Origin: Leptolyngbya sp. Cla-17
GTDB lineage: Bacteria > Cyanobacteriota > Cyanobacteriia > Leptolyngbyales > Leptolyngbyaceae
NCBI RefSeq assembly: GCF_016807185.1
Contig: NZ_JAEVYN010000003.1
Location: forward strand, 372,001-436,000
Direction of reading: 5' to 3'
DNA: 64,000 nucleotides
Part shown: positions 35,849 through 45,233 of the stretch, one piece after another
Numbering within the stretch: position 1 is the stretch's first letter
How the letters are laid out: the number at the start of each line of letters is the position of its first letter
The notes under the pieces: model-generated
Seen by the model: the letters and a program-made list of their open reading frames with translations, nothing else
What the model was told of the DNA's origin: nothing
Database searches by the model: none
Made by a program: the position numbers and the translations under genes

Positions 35849-36904
35849 TTAATAAGGCGATTGCGATCGGTTTAGAAAAGGGAGTACTCCTTTTTGGTCG
35901 TGGTAGGGTGAGTCAAGATAGGGAAAGCTCAACGGCAAGTGATGAGGAGAATCGACGCGATCGGTTAATGGAGTGTTAGCAACGATCGTCATCATTATGT
36001 CAAAAACATCGTCATTGAGAGTGCGACCATTCAGCCCAGCAAAGCTAAAACTTGCGGCAGTACTGGGGCAATAAGTCAGGACATCGGGAAGCAAAAGATT
36101 TGCAATCTGTAAACCATAAGCTTGAGGATTTGCTGCTGTGCCAGCTATCTCTGTAGCTTTGGCAACAACGTTAGCAACCCGAGTCTGGAGGTTAGCTCGA
36201 TCGTCTCTGGGATGAGTGCGGTTATCCTGTTCGCTCCATTCATCCTCTTGATTAAAGATTGGTTGCAGCAGTGGCATTCCCTGTCGATTTACCTGTTGCT
36301 GCGGGACATGTCCAAACAGCGAAACCGTCGTCCAAACTCGAATGACCTCTGTGTTCAGCTTATAATTTGGCACCTCCAGCACAATTCCTGAAACATTTCG
36401 GAGATCGAACCAATTCTGTGGCGGTTCAGAGGTGGGATGTTCGAGCCGATTTTCAGAGATTGCGCTGAGAAATTTTGCCAAACCTCCGGCATCTGCAAAG
36501 AAGGAATCAGCAGCAAGCCTAGCCCAAATTCGCCCTCCATTTGCAACGCTGATTACTTCGCCAGTCAATCCTTCAGCAATTAATTCTCCCATCGCACCAT
36601 TGGAAGTTCTGGCAGTTTCGCCTTCGGCAACCCGTACCTGCATAAATTGCACATTGTTACCATTGGGGTTGCCGAAAGTGATGCGGTAACTGATGTCTTC
36701 AAGCACATCATTATTCAAATCGATGTTGAATTCGTACAAAGCATCATTTGGACGAAAGGTTATTGGTGAAGAGAGTCCAGCGTCCGGATTAACGGTCAAG
36801 ATCAAAACAGTGGTATCTGAGTTCTCTCCCGGAAAAACGTAGAGATCGCTTAGGTCAACACGACCATCTTCACGGGCAGTCGGCGAATCAAAATGATGAG
36901 ACAT
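35849..36904 (-). CDS. DUF4331 family protein
   Basis: 351 residues. MSHHFDSPTAREDGRVDLSD followed by LYVFPGENSDTTVLILTVNP is the diagnostic opening of DUF4331. The remaining beta-rich domain has FDIMMTIVANTPLTDRVDSP near the end. Function is undetermined; the family is common in proteins found with oxidative or halide chemistry. No signal peptide is seen. It starts the run DUF4331, membrane protein, MerA-like reductase on the minus strand. Confidence 0.85.
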   Translation of the reverse strand: MSHHFDSPTAREDGRVDLSDLYVFPGENSDTTVLILTVNPDAGLSSPITFRPNDALYEFNIDLNNDVLEDISYRITFGNPNGNNVQFMQVRVAEGETARTSNGAMGELIAEGLTGEVISVANGGRIWARLAADSFFADAGGLAKFLSAISENRLEHPTSEPPQNWFDLRNVSGIVLEVPNYKLNTEVIRVWTTVSLFGHVPQQQVNRQGMPLLQPIFNQEDEWSEQDNRTHPRDDRANLQTRVANVVAKATEIAGTAANPQAYGLQIANLLLPDVLTYCPSTAASFSFAGLNGRTLNDDVFDIMMTIVANTPLTDRVDSPHHLPLSFPYLDSPYHDQKGVLPFLNRSQSPY

Positions 36905-37054
36905 GACTATTTCTCAATGAATTACAGTTCGACTAACTACGATCAATCCTGAAATAGGCGAACTAAATTACTCTCAGTGGCATAACTGTTGATGTTTTGT
37001 AGCAACAACGCCAACTCTGAATGCCCAACAAATCAGTTGGCATCAACCTTCTCG

Positions 37055-38020
37055 TTAGGGTTCACGCCATCGGTAATCTACTGGTACCCAGTCATAGCCT
37101 TGATCTGCTGCCCGAAGGTGTCCAACGCCGGGAAAGGGTAAATGTGCGCCTGCTACCAAAATTCGGGATGCTTCCGCTCTTGCAAACTGTTTTTTGCGTT
37201 GTGCCGCAGCAGCAATGGCATCGACATCATAAGCAACTGTAATTTCTGGCTTGGGAAATTGCACCGAAGCAAAGTGAACAATATCGCCCCAAAACTCAAT
37301 GCTCTCGCCCTTGCTTGCCGCCACATAGCAGCTATGACCAGGAGTGTGTCCGGGTGTGGGATGCGCGGTGATTCCCGGTAGAAGGGCTGTCTTGCCAGAA
37401 AACGATTTCACCTTGCCTGCATCTAAATAAGGTTTGACAGTTTTCGCGGCTTCGTCAAAGTACTTTTCAGCAACGTTGAATCGCGTGGCATTCGCTCGAT
37501 CGAACCAGAAATCGACATCTGGCTTGGCGACATAAACTGTGGCGTTGGGAAATACCAGTTGACCTGCTTTGACCAGACCGCCGCTGTGATCGGTATGAAT
37601 ATGAGTCAGGAGGATTGCATCAACTTCGCTGGGAGCATAGCCTGCTGCCTTCAACGATGTCTGAAGCTTGCCGCCTAGCTTTGGACTAAAGAAGGTTCCG
37701 GCTCCTGTATCTACTAACACTTGTTGATCTCCAGTGTCAATCAGGAAGACATTAATCGATGCTTCAATAGGATTGGTTAGAAAGTTTTTCTGAAGCAGGC
37801 GATCGGTTTCTGTTGGGTTCGTATTCGACAGCAGCGTATGTAGATCCTGGGGGAGTGTGCCGTCGCTCAGGACTGTAATTGTGAAATCACCTAACTTGAA
37901 TGGATAGACACCTGGCACTTGAGCAATCGCAATTTTGCCCAGTGATACCGTTGGAAAAAGACAAGAGGTCACAATCATTAGCACTGCGACTATAACAGCT
38001 ATCATCAGTTTAGAAAACAT
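37055..38020 (-). CDS. Exported metallo-beta-lactamase-fold hydrolase
   Basis: 321 residues with an N-terminal signal segment (MIAVIVAVLMIVTSCLFPTV; the Cys might be lipidated). The metal site is intact: LLTHIHTDHSGG with His140, His142, Asp144 and His145, then HPTPGHTPGHSCY and WGDIVH. The layout resembles AHL-lactonase/quorum-quenching and similar MBL hydrolases, but the substrate cannot be deduced. It ends GYDWVPVDYRWREP. It lies about 150 bases upstream of the DUF4331 gene, same strand. Confidence 0.85.
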   Translation of the reverse strand: MFSKLMIAVIVAVLMIVTSCLFPTVSLGKIAIAQVPGVYPFKLGDFTITVLSDGTLPQDLHTLLSNTNPTETDRLLQKNFLTNPIEASINVFLIDTGDQQVLVDTGAGTFFSPKLGGKLQTSLKAAGYAPSEVDAILLTHIHTDHSGGLVKAGQLVFPNATVYVAKPDVDFWFDRANATRFNVAEKYFDEAAKTVKPYLDAGKVKSFSGKTALLPGITAHPTPGHTPGHSCYVAASKGESIEFWGDIVHFASVQFPKPEITVAYDVDAIAAAAQRKKQFARAEASRILVAGAHLPFPGVGHLRAADQGYDWVPVDYRWREP

Positions 38021-38111
38021 ATTAGAACCCTTTTAGTGGTAATTAAAACTGAATCCAAGCTGATTAAAAGATTAAAAATCTCTAACTTCGTCTACTCAAA
38101 ACGTATAAAGT

Positions 38112-38885
38112 TTAAATGCCAGTTTCTTTCAGATTCTTAGGGCAGTTTGTCAGACTCTTGCGCTTCTCACTTGAAATTGAGCAATCGCCCTTCAGCGTTT
38201 GGAAACACTCGCCTGTCTGAACATCCCAAAGCTTAGTCGTTCTGTCCTGGCTACTGGTCGCTAGAATGCGTCCATCGGGGCTAAAACAAACTGAATAGAT
38301 CCAACTTGAGTGTCCCTGCAAGATGTTGAGGCACTGACCACTCTGCACATCCCATATTCGTACTGAAAAATCAGAACTGCTGTTAGCTAGCGTCTTACCG
38401 TCTAGGCTGAAACAAACTGAAGTCATCCAATGGGGTGTCACTGTATTTTCATCAATTCCGCTAATCCCTAAATTCCACTTTTGCCACAGATTAATCTGCT
38501 GAGATTCTTGAGATTCTGAGGTTTCAGATCGAGAGGTCGGTCGGATATAATCATTCTTGCTCATCTCCAGTCCAAGGGACTGAAACACTGTTTGCAGTGA
38601 ATATCGGTCTACGGGTTCTATGCAGCCCAATACTTTGGAGATAGTCCGTGAGGATAATTCTGTCCGTTCGCTTAATTCTTCCAACGTAAAGCGATCGCCA
38701 GCATTCTCTTCAAATTCCACCTGTGATTTTGAAGTTTGAAGTTTGTTCCATCCATACAGTGTCAGAATCACCCCTCGTTCGCGGCTGCGAGACGTAACTT
38801 GAGTTTGGTAGTCTCGTTCTACAAAGTCAGGTTTTGGCTGGTAGGATACAGGGGACTTTGGCATTTTCAGTGCGGCATTCGTCAT
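38112..38885 (-). CDS. HTH-WD40 protein, short
   Basis: 257 residues. Residues about 65-118 hold a helix-turn-helix-like segment (FTLEELSERTELSSRTISKV, SLQTVFQSLGLEMSKNDYI) that is usual at the front of cyanobacterial STAND ATPase/WD40 proteins. Only two WD40 repeats follow (MTSVCFSLDGKTLANSSSDF with RIWDVQSG, and VCFSPDGRILATSSQDRTTK with LWDVQTG), followed by an unrelated tail. No NB-ARC domain is present. Since propellers need about seven blades, it is probably the stub of a larger gene or must oligomerise. Confidence 0.75.
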   Translation of the reverse strand: MTNAALKMPKSPVSYQPKPDFVERDYQTQVTSRSRERGVILTLYGWNKLQTSKSQVEFEENAGDRFTLEELSERTELSSRTISKVLGCIEPVDRYSLQTVFQSLGLEMSKNDYIRPTSRSETSESQESQQINLWQKWNLGISGIDENTVTPHWMTSVCFSLDGKTLANSSSDFSVRIWDVQSGQCLNILQGHSSWIYSVCFSPDGRILATSSQDRTTKLWDVQTGECFQTLKGDCSISSEKRKSLTNCPKNLKETGI

Positions 38886-38934
38886 TGATTCTCCCTCCTT
38901 TGTGCAGTCATAATTTGTTTACAAGCCTTGGCGA

Positions 38935-39543
38935 TTATGAAAAATCCCCTGATTCAACAATTGCAGCCAGTAGTGGCTCAATTTCTAAAGCGTTGCGATA
39001 TCGAGTGCCATTGATGAATAAAGCTGGAGCGTGGGTCACTCCGCTGCGTATTCCACTTTCGATATCTTGATTAATGCGATCGAGATACGTCCCTCTTGCA
39101 AGATCCCGCAGAAATTGAGGAACGTTAAGTCCTAAACGATCAGCGTACTCGGCAAGATAGCCATTCTCTAAAGCTTGTTGATGCTCCAGCAAGATTTCGT
39201 ACATCTGCCAAAACTGACCTTGCGCTCCTGCTGCTTCTGTCGCTGCTGCTGCCTTTTGAGCTTGAGGATGGATGTGAGGTTGAGGAAAATGCCGGAATAC
39301 AAAGCATAAAGAATCTCTCCCATATAGGGTCGCCTCAAGCTGGCGTTGAATTGCCTTAATTGAGGTATAAAGTTCACCACATTGAGAACATTGATAATCC
39401 CCATACTCAACGAGCACAACACGGGCATTCAATGATCCTTGCCGATGGTCTTGCTCAGAAGGGGGTACAACTAACTGATTGTGATCCGCTTCGCAGTTAC
39501 CGCAAGGGTCGCTAGGTGCGTCATCAGGAATAACATTGCTCAT
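38935..39543 (-). CDS. DsbA-like thioredoxin-fold protein
   Basis: About 202 residues from ATG 39543 (MSNVIPDDAPSDPCGNCEAD). ARVVLVEYGDYQCSQCGELY carries a CxxC active site (Cys52/Cys55), followed by VFRHFPQPHIHPQAQKAAAA, GQFWQMYEILLEHQ, and GVTHAPALFINGTRY with the cis-Pro loop. These are DsbA/DSBA thioredoxin traits. No signal peptide is seen from this start, so it may be cytosolic, resembling the DsbA-family fused or soluble forms. It stands 49 bases upstream of the WD40 gene. Confidence 0.87.
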   Translation of the reverse strand: MSNVIPDDAPSDPCGNCEADHNQLVVPPSEQDHRQGSLNARVVLVEYGDYQCSQCGELYTSIKAIQRQLEATLYGRDSLCFVFRHFPQPHIHPQAQKAAAATEAAGAQGQFWQMYEILLEHQQALENGYLAEYADRLGLNVPQFLRDLARGTYLDRINQDIESGIRSGVTHAPALFINGTRYRNALEIEPLLAAIVESGDFS

Positions 39544-39844
39544 TCTAAACCTTGAGGAAAAGAGGATTAATCGTGCAAGAAGCACGCTGAAATCTCTTTC
39601 CTTCATCCCGTATCATGTGTATGGCTTTAATGTACGGGACTCACTTAACGCTGTCGTCAATCCGTGGTTTGTATTTTAGGTAGCAAGACGATTGAGGATT
39701 AGTCAATTTGAAGCATTAGAACGAATCAAACTTTAGTTCGGCTTTAGATCAAACTCAGGTTTGATTGTCTACCTCCATAGACAAAATCCCTCGCTTCAGA
39801 GTAGTAGCTGGCTATGATTGTCAATCCAGGTTAGAAGTACTATT

Positions 39845-40251
39845 TGGGGTCACCTCAGAATACGGGAAAAATCGTACGCTAAGGACTTGTAAATGTAGGT
39901 GTTGTAAGCCTTTCAATCTTGCAATCAGGCATAATTACTGCGCAGCATAGGCAGGTGACCGCTGCATAGTCACGAAGAGAAGGAATCTTGTTCTTGAAAA
40001 CCTACGTTTGTGAGAAGCAACCTGTCTTCGATTATTGGTTGGCAAACATAAGGGCATAGAGTTCTCAGAAATAGTTCTCGAAAAGCCTTTCTCGTTTCAA
40101 TGCCATTGTCATGTGTTTCAAGAAGCTTTCCTTGATCCCTATCACCAAAAATTATGCTCAATAAAGCACTAAGCATCTGATATAACTGACAGCGAAATCA
40201 GATTTGCAAAAACCTTAACGTACGATTTTTTCCGTATTCTGAGGCGACCCC
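39845..40251. mobile_element. MITE-like element, copy A (407 bp)
   Basis: The left end GGGGTCACCTCAGAATACGG and the reverse complement of the right end GGGGTCGCCTCAGAATACGG agree over about 33 bp with two or three mismatches and continue into AAAAATCGTACG. A second, shorter element with the same ends lies at 49364. The interior has one 68-codon minus-strand frame (39970-40176) with no recognisable family. No clear target duplication was found. Confidence 0.75.
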
Positions 40252-40629
40252 TTATCGGGGCGGTTTCCGAAGACCAAGAGGAATTGTCAGTCCTCTTATT
40301 AAAGCTGCTGGTGGGGAAACTTAGGTGTGAAATTTACAACTCTAAGAAACACTGAGCTCAGCTAATCGTCATTTATTTTTTCAGACTGATCCCCTCGCTG
40401 TTTAGGTTCCAAGCCCGGTTTTATGCAACTTGAATGCACATCAGCTTAACAACCGTATTGCAGCGGAACAACTAGTCTTCTTCGTTGAGTTGCAAAGGTG
40501 ATTTGTATCCGCTGAATACGACCGTTAGACAGTATTTGTGGGTCATTTACATGATCAGAATTTGAGCTTTCTTATACCGCCCAGCAAAGTAAGCCATTGT
40601 ATTTTAGTGACTAAACTAATTGCTATGAG

Positions 40630-40649
40630 CTAGGAAATTGATTTCCTAG
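40630..40649 (-). terminator. Hairpin downstream of devA
   Basis: CTAGGAAAT and ATTTCCTAG are perfectly inverted around a 2-base loop, 65 bases past the devA stop. It could end the dev operon transcript or stabilise its 3' end. There is no strong T-run. Confidence 0.4.
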
Positions 40650-40713
40650 CCGGAGGAGGTTGCAATTGAGATTGGTGCAAGATCTCAGATCACCTTGTCT
40701 AGAACCCGACCGT

Positions 40714-41415
40714 TCAGTTTGTAGTCGTCGTGACGACTGTATTATCCTTCAATTTGCCATCCTCCATATTCACAATCCGATCGGCAATATCCAAAATGCG
40801 ATTGTCGTGCGTCACCAGCAAAATTGTGCAACCTTGCTCTTTCGCCAGCGTTTGCATGAGCGTCACCACATCCCGACCGGATTTGCTATCAAGGGCTGCC
40901 GTGGGTTCATCGGCTAAAACCAGTTTGGGATGACTCACCAGGGCACGAGCGATAGCTACGCGCTGTTTTTGTCCACCGGATAAATCATCAGGATAGTAAT
41001 TGAGGCGCTCACCTAGTCCGACTTGTTCTAAAATTTCGGTCGAGCGAGTTTGCATTTCAGCGACCGAGAAATTAGGGTGTAGTTCGAGTCCCATTCTGAC
41101 GTTCTGAAGGGTTGTCAGGCTGCTGTGCAGGTTATGTGCCTGAAAAATATATCCATGTTGGCGGCGAACGTGCGCTAATTGTTTGGCAGTTGCACCCAAG
41201 AGTTCTTGACCAAACACTTGTAAACGACCCGATTGAGCCGAACGCAATCCACCGACTAAGGTGAGCAGTGTGGTTTTACCAGAACCCGAAGGTCCAGTCA
41301 TGATCACAATTTCGCCCTCGTTAATTTCAAGATCAATCCCAAACAGAACTTGTTTTTGTAGTTCACCTTGACCGAAATAGTGATCTAGCCCTTGAGCAGA
41401 AATTGCAATAGTCAT
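40714..41415 (-). CDS. devA: DevA-family ABC exporter ATPase
   Basis: 233 residues. Walker A GPSGSGKTTLLTLVGGLRSA, Q-loop IFQAHNLHSSLT, signature LSGGQKQRVAIARALVSHPK and Walker B LVLADEPTAALDSKSG with VTHD switch are all present. It is of the DevA/LolD/MacB ATPase class. In Anabaena DevBCA exports heterocyst glycolipids with TolC; many cyanobacteria hold several paralogs with other substrates. It is the third gene of devB-devC-devA, 8 bases after devC. Confidence 0.93.
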   Translation of the reverse strand: MTIAISAQGLDHYFGQGELQKQVLFGIDLEINEGEIVIMTGPSGSGKTTLLTLVGGLRSAQSGRLQVFGQELLGATAKQLAHVRRQHGYIFQAHNLHSSLTTLQNVRMGLELHPNFSVAEMQTRSTEILEQVGLGERLNYYPDDLSGGQKQRVAIARALVSHPKLVLADEPTAALDSKSGRDVVTLMQTLAKEQGCTILLVTHDNRILDIADRIVNMEDGKLKDNTVVTTTTN

Positions 41416-41423
41416 ACTTATTC

Positions 41424-42599
41424 CTAGAACATATCGGCAGGGTCAGCAGATTGCAGTTTACGAGTTGCGATCGCACCCGATAGCATAGACATGACGATCG
41501 TTAATACCAGCACCATTAACGCCCTGGTAACGGTCATGTAAAGCGGTAAAGCAGTGGCTTTTGCAGCTAAATGGTAAAGTCCAAACGATAAAAGCAAACC
41601 TGGAAAAAATCCCATTATTGAAAGAATGATTACTTCTTCAAAGACCACGCCCAACAGATAAATATTTTGATAGCCCATCGCTTTGAAGGTTGCATATTCT
41701 TTGATATGAGCATTTACATCAGTCGATAACACTTGATAGACAATCACGATTCCGACGACAAACGCCATCGCTGTTCCTAAACCGAAAATAAAGCCGATTG
41801 GGCTGGCTGATTTCCAAAATTTTTCCTCAAACTGCACATACTCTTGAGCCGTTAACACGCGGACATCATCAGGCAGATGAGCCTTTAAGTCAGCGACAAC
41901 CTGCTGAGGATCGTAGCCCGGTTTTAGCCGAATCAGCCCGATGCTAATACTGGCAGCATCGCGGCGGGGAAAGAGGCGGAGAAAGGTTTGATCACTCATC
42001 ATCAGACTGGCATCGGAACCAAACGAAGCCCCCAAGCTAAATAGCCCAGCAATCGTCAAGGTGTGGCGATCTACTTCAGCAGTGATAATCTTGCCTTGAT
42101 CGACTTGGGCAATGACTTCTTCATACTTACCTCTAGCGCCGCGATCGAAAAGCACCACATTCGGCAACTTAATTTTGTCAAGCTGTTGGTTAACTTCTGG
42201 CAAGTCAAACGCTGGCTGATCGGGGGCAAATCCGAGCATCTGTACAGTTGCGGTCTGGCGAGTTTGAGGATTTTTCCAATTGATGGTGTTGACATACAGC
42301 GCGTTAGTCGTCTGCACTCCGGGAATATCCATTGCCTGCATTAGCCGCCGCCGCGAAAACGTAGACACATTTTGCAGATTGAGGGCTTTGGGGCTGATCA
42401 AAATAATATCTGCCAACATCGCGCGATTAGCACGGGTATTACTGTCATAGAGTGAAGCCTCGAAGCCAAGCTGCATGAACATCAACATATCTGCAAAGGC
42501 AATGCCGCCGATCGCGACCAGCAACCGAACTTTTTCGTGGCTCAGTTGTAGCCATCCCAGTGGAGTACGGCGCTGAAGTTGTTGCATCAATTTGATCAT
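41424..42599 (-). CDS. devC: DevC-family ABC exporter permease
   Basis: 391 residues, FtsX-like permease. TM1 at about 24-44 with the DevC start LMQQLQRRTPLGWLQLSHEK; a large periplasmic domain at about 60-270 (LQNVSTFSRRRLMQAMDIPG, FSLGASFGSDASLMMSDQTF); then three helices at about 275-380 (GFIFGLGTAMAFVVGIVIVY, AHIKEYATFKAMGYQNIYLL). It matches the MacB/DevC fold. It overlaps devB by 4 bases (ATGA) and precedes devA by 8, so the three genes are one operon. Confidence 0.92.
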   Translation of the reverse strand: MIKLMQQLQRRTPLGWLQLSHEKVRLLVAIGGIAFADMLMFMQLGFEASLYDSNTRANRAMLADIILISPKALNLQNVSTFSRRRLMQAMDIPGVQTTNALYVNTINWKNPQTRQTATVQMLGFAPDQPAFDLPEVNQQLDKIKLPNVVLFDRGARGKYEEVIAQVDQGKIITAEVDRHTLTIAGLFSLGASFGSDASLMMSDQTFLRLFPRRDAASISIGLIRLKPGYDPQQVVADLKAHLPDDVRVLTAQEYVQFEEKFWKSASPIGFIFGLGTAMAFVVGIVIVYQVLSTDVNAHIKEYATFKAMGYQNIYLLGVVFEEVIILSIMGFFPGLLLSFGLYHLAAKATALPLYMTVTRALMVLVLTIVMSMLSGAIATRKLQSADPADMF

Positions 42600-43780
42600 T
42601 GTTCAATCACTACCCGAACTTGAAGATTCGTGAACTTAGTGGCTTTTTGACTGGAGGCACTATCCAGCGCTACGTGAACCTCGACCACCCTGGCATCAAT
42701 ATTGGCGCTTGGGTCGCTGTTAACGATATCTTGCCGGCGCACTTGCGAACCCACTCGCTCAACCGTGCCGATTAATTCACCGGGAATTGCGTCGCTCGTC
42801 ACCCGCACTCGTTGTCCAGGCTGAACATTACCAATATCAGTTTGATAAACTTCGGCGATCGCCTGCATCTGTTGAATTGCCCCAATCTCCACAATGCCAT
42901 CGGTCGAGATGACTTCGCCGGATCGGGTATGAACATATAGGACTTCGCCATCCACAGGCGATCGCACGGATAGTTGCTCCAAACTTGCCTTTGCCTGATT
43001 ACGCGCTGCGATCGCCCGATTCACCTCTGCTTCCGCCGAACGCACATCCTCAGGACGCACCTCGGCAATCTGAGCCAGGGTGCCTCTCGCTTTATTCAAT
43101 TCCTGTGGACTGGTAGTGCGAATGCGATCGAGCGTGGCTTGCGCTTCTTGTACAGACTTTTGGGCAGTGTCTAAGGTTAATCGCTTACTGTCACGTTCAG
43201 AAGCCGAAATTGCTCCGTCTTGATACAGCGCTTGATAGCGACCATACTCGGTTTGAGCATTTTGCCGTTCGGATTGTAATCGCGCCACCGTTGCTGTTTG
43301 AGCGGCAATGTTGCCTTGTTGTTCCATTTGAAGGCGGGCAATTTCGGCACGTTGCGCTTCGATTTCACCTGACTTTGCGCCCGCTAGTGTTACGTCTAAT
43401 TTTGCTTGCGCCACATTCACTTGTTTTTCGGCTTCCGCCAGGGCTGCTTGTAAGCGATCGCGCGAATCTAAAATCGCAATCACTTGATTCGCTTTGACGC
43501 GATCGCCTTCTTTAACCAACAATTGCTCAACTCGTTGCTCTTGGTTCGATGTCGATGCAGAGAGCTTAATCACCTCGCCTTTTGGGGCTAAACGTCCCAA
43601 TGCTGTGATCGTTTTGATCTCAGGTTGGCTGATGGTTTGAGGGGCGGGGGCAGGTGGAGCGAGAAACCGCCAAACTACCGCCGTCATTATGCCACCGATG
43701 CCGAGTGAGATCGCACCAATCAACACAGCTTTACGTACTTTTGGAGAATTCTTTGGAGCAGCAGTTAATATGGCTTTCAT
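42596..43780 (-). CDS. devB: DevB-family membrane fusion protein
   Basis: 394 residues, HlyD-type. A membrane anchor at about 18-37 (AVLIGAISLGIGGIMTAVVW), a lipoyl half-motif (ALGRLAPKGEVIKLSA), a long coiled coil at about 105-245 (AALAEAEKQVNVAQAKLDVT), then the second lipoyl half VRSPVDGEVLYVHTRSGEVI and beta-barrel/MP domain GQRVRVTSDAIPGELIGTVE. It should bridge DevC to a TolC-like outer-membrane channel. It begins 36 bases after the lipoprotein gene at 43817, suggesting co-transcription. Confidence 0.92.
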   Translation of the reverse strand: MKAILTAAPKNSPKVRKAVLIGAISLGIGGIMTAVVWRFLAPPAPAPQTISQPEIKTITALGRLAPKGEVIKLSASTSNQEQRVEQLLVKEGDRVKANQVIAILDSRDRLQAALAEAEKQVNVAQAKLDVTLAGAKSGEIEAQRAEIARLQMEQQGNIAAQTATVARLQSERQNAQTEYGRYQALYQDGAISASERDSKRLTLDTAQKSVQEAQATLDRIRTTSPQELNKARGTLAQIAEVRPEDVRSAEAEVNRAIAARNQAKASLEQLSVRSPVDGEVLYVHTRSGEVISTDGIVEIGAIQQMQAIAEVYQTDIGNVQPGQRVRVTSDAIPGELIGTVERVGSQVRRQDIVNSDPSANIDARVVEVHVALDSASSQKATKFTNLQVRVVIEQ

Positions 43781-43816
43781 GTTTATTTTGCAATGATGGT
43801 ATGTATCTTTCTACTG

Positions 43817-44722
43817 TCACGGCAAAGCGGGCGCAGATACAGTGATAGAGGTGGCAGGATTCAAGTCATGGTTTGGGTCAACCAGATGCCCAGCAGGAAA
43901 TGAAACCATGCGAGGGGTTCCGGTCACAGCCAAACACAGCAGATGGTTGTTGTCACCATCACCCAAATCTGCCAGCGCAAAAGGAGCCACACGTTGGGTA
44001 CTGCCATCACTCTGTTCAAGCGCAATTTGATACAACAACCGCTCGGCATCACCGAGTTCCTCACTATTGGCTTTTTCCACACCGCCCGTCCACACAGCGC
44101 GCACAATTTGTATCGTGTTTTGAGGACAACCACTACCGCTCCCCCGCCCCGTTCCAGACTCTTTGCCAAGTTGCCACTGTTCTTGCGGCACAATTTCGGC
44201 CAAAATTAACGTGGGGCCAAGCAGCAAGGGCGTCACATTGATTTGGGTAGCTTTAAAGTTGATGGTCTGATCCAACGAGAGCAAGTTACCTACAATCTTG
44301 ACCTCGTTGGGCGGGTCATTATTGGCAGAACCAAAGTCACCAACTAGCAGGGCTGTACGCAGTTCGCCAGTATCGATTGCAGGGAACATCGTTACGCAGG
44401 TGATCTTGGCCACCTTGCCCAACTGCGTCACCACGCGAAAATCACCAGCTTGAAGGGTACGACTATCCACCTCGTGGTCAAAAATGATCGGCATACCATC
44501 AGCCTTGCCTCCACCCGGACAAATCCCGATGTTGGTACTAAAGGGTAGCCCATTATCCAGCCCAAAGAAAGCACTCAACAATTGACCCTGTCCGCGATCT
44601 GTGCCGTCATTGACAGTGGTATCAGTTTGATTTGTGTCGGCAAGAAAGTTATCGGCGGGACGGGACAGCAGCCCACAACTCGTCAAAGCAATCAATAACA
44701 GCAAAGCGACTAAATGTTTCAT
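43817..44722 (-). CDS. Lipoprotein of unknown function
   Basis: 301 residues. The lipobox LIALTSCG (Cys at 16) after a short hydrophobic core marks a lipoprotein. The mature domain is beta-rich: GMPIIFDHEVDSRTLQAGDF, FRVVTQLGKVAKITCVTMFP, TLILAEIVPQEQWQLGKESG, VRAVWTGGVEKANSEE. FDHEVDSRTLQAGDFRV recalls Ig-like/Big repeats in exported proteins. No family name is known to me. Its start overlaps the stop of the four-helix membrane gene by 4 bases, and devB follows after 36 bases, so it likely acts with the exporter. Confidence 0.65.
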   Translation of the reverse strand: MKHLVALLLLIALTSCGLLSRPADNFLADTNQTDTTVNDGTDRGQGQLLSAFFGLDNGLPFSTNIGICPGGGKADGMPIIFDHEVDSRTLQAGDFRVVTQLGKVAKITCVTMFPAIDTGELRTALLVGDFGSANNDPPNEVKIVGNLLSLDQTINFKATQINVTPLLLGPTLILAEIVPQEQWQLGKESGTGRGSGSGCPQNTIQIVRAVWTGGVEKANSEELGDAERLLYQIALEQSDGSTQRVAPFALADLGDGDNNHLLCLAVTGTPRMVSFPAGHLVDPNHDLNPATSITVSAPALP

Positions 44723-45189
44723 TTAACCTCGCTGACTTGTTTCCGACACGCACTCCACAGCGACAGAAACAGCATCGCCATTGCGAGTGGCAAGATAATC
44801 TGGTTGCCAATTTCACCGGGCGGGGTGTGTGCGAAGGTAACTGGCTTCATGTGACCCACCAATTTGCGCAACAGAATTTCTAGTGCGAGCAACAGGTACA
44901 TGAACGGCACGAGCGAGCGATAGCGGAACACAACCAGCAGTTGAATAATGGCAAACAACACTTGCGAACTGCCCCACAGGGCAAAGGCAAAGATAATGCC
45001 GTCTGCGCCACCGTTTGAGAGATCCATCCCGGCAATGCTGCCCGCACCACCATCGGGAGCGAGCAGGTGGATCAAACTTCGCACAGTGCTGACGATCGTA
45101 TACAAGGCAAACACGTAGAACGGCAGTTTCGTCCCTCGTATCGTATTGTCGATTTTGGCAGGCAGTAATATTTCTAAAAGGGTATTCAT
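44719..45189 (-). CDS. Four-helix membrane protein of unknown function
   Basis: 156 residues with four hydrophobic stretches at about 21-43, 60-80, 84-112 and 130-148 (LPFYVFALYTIVSTVRSLIH, IIFALALWG-like, FAIIQLLVVFRYRSLVPFMY, IILPLAMAMLFLSLWSA). The loop HLLAPDGGAGSIAGMDLSNG is conserved-looking. I do not recognise a family. It is between two lipoprotein genes: 44 bases upstream is the stop of 45234, and downstream there is a 4-base overlap. It is probably part of the DevBCA-linked module. Confidence 0.6.
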   Translation of the reverse strand: MNTLLEILLPAKIDNTIRGTKLPFYVFALYTIVSTVRSLIHLLAPDGGAGSIAGMDLSNGGADGIIFAFALWGSSQVLFAIIQLLVVFRYRSLVPFMYLLLALEILLRKLVGHMKPVTFAHTPPGEIGNQIILPLAMAMLFLSLWSACRKQVSEVK

Positions 45190-45233
45190 GGTTATTTCGC
45201 AATAAGTGTCGCAGCGATCGCCAACTCGTTGAA

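Larger units (their letters stand above)
39607..40713. other. Intergenic region with MITE and hairpins
   Basis: This 1.1-kb gap holds the MITE-like element 39845-40251, a hairpin just after it (AAGAGGA...TCCTCTT near 40278-40300, then TATT), and a second hairpin at 40630. Outside them I see no coding signature. Confidence 0.5.
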
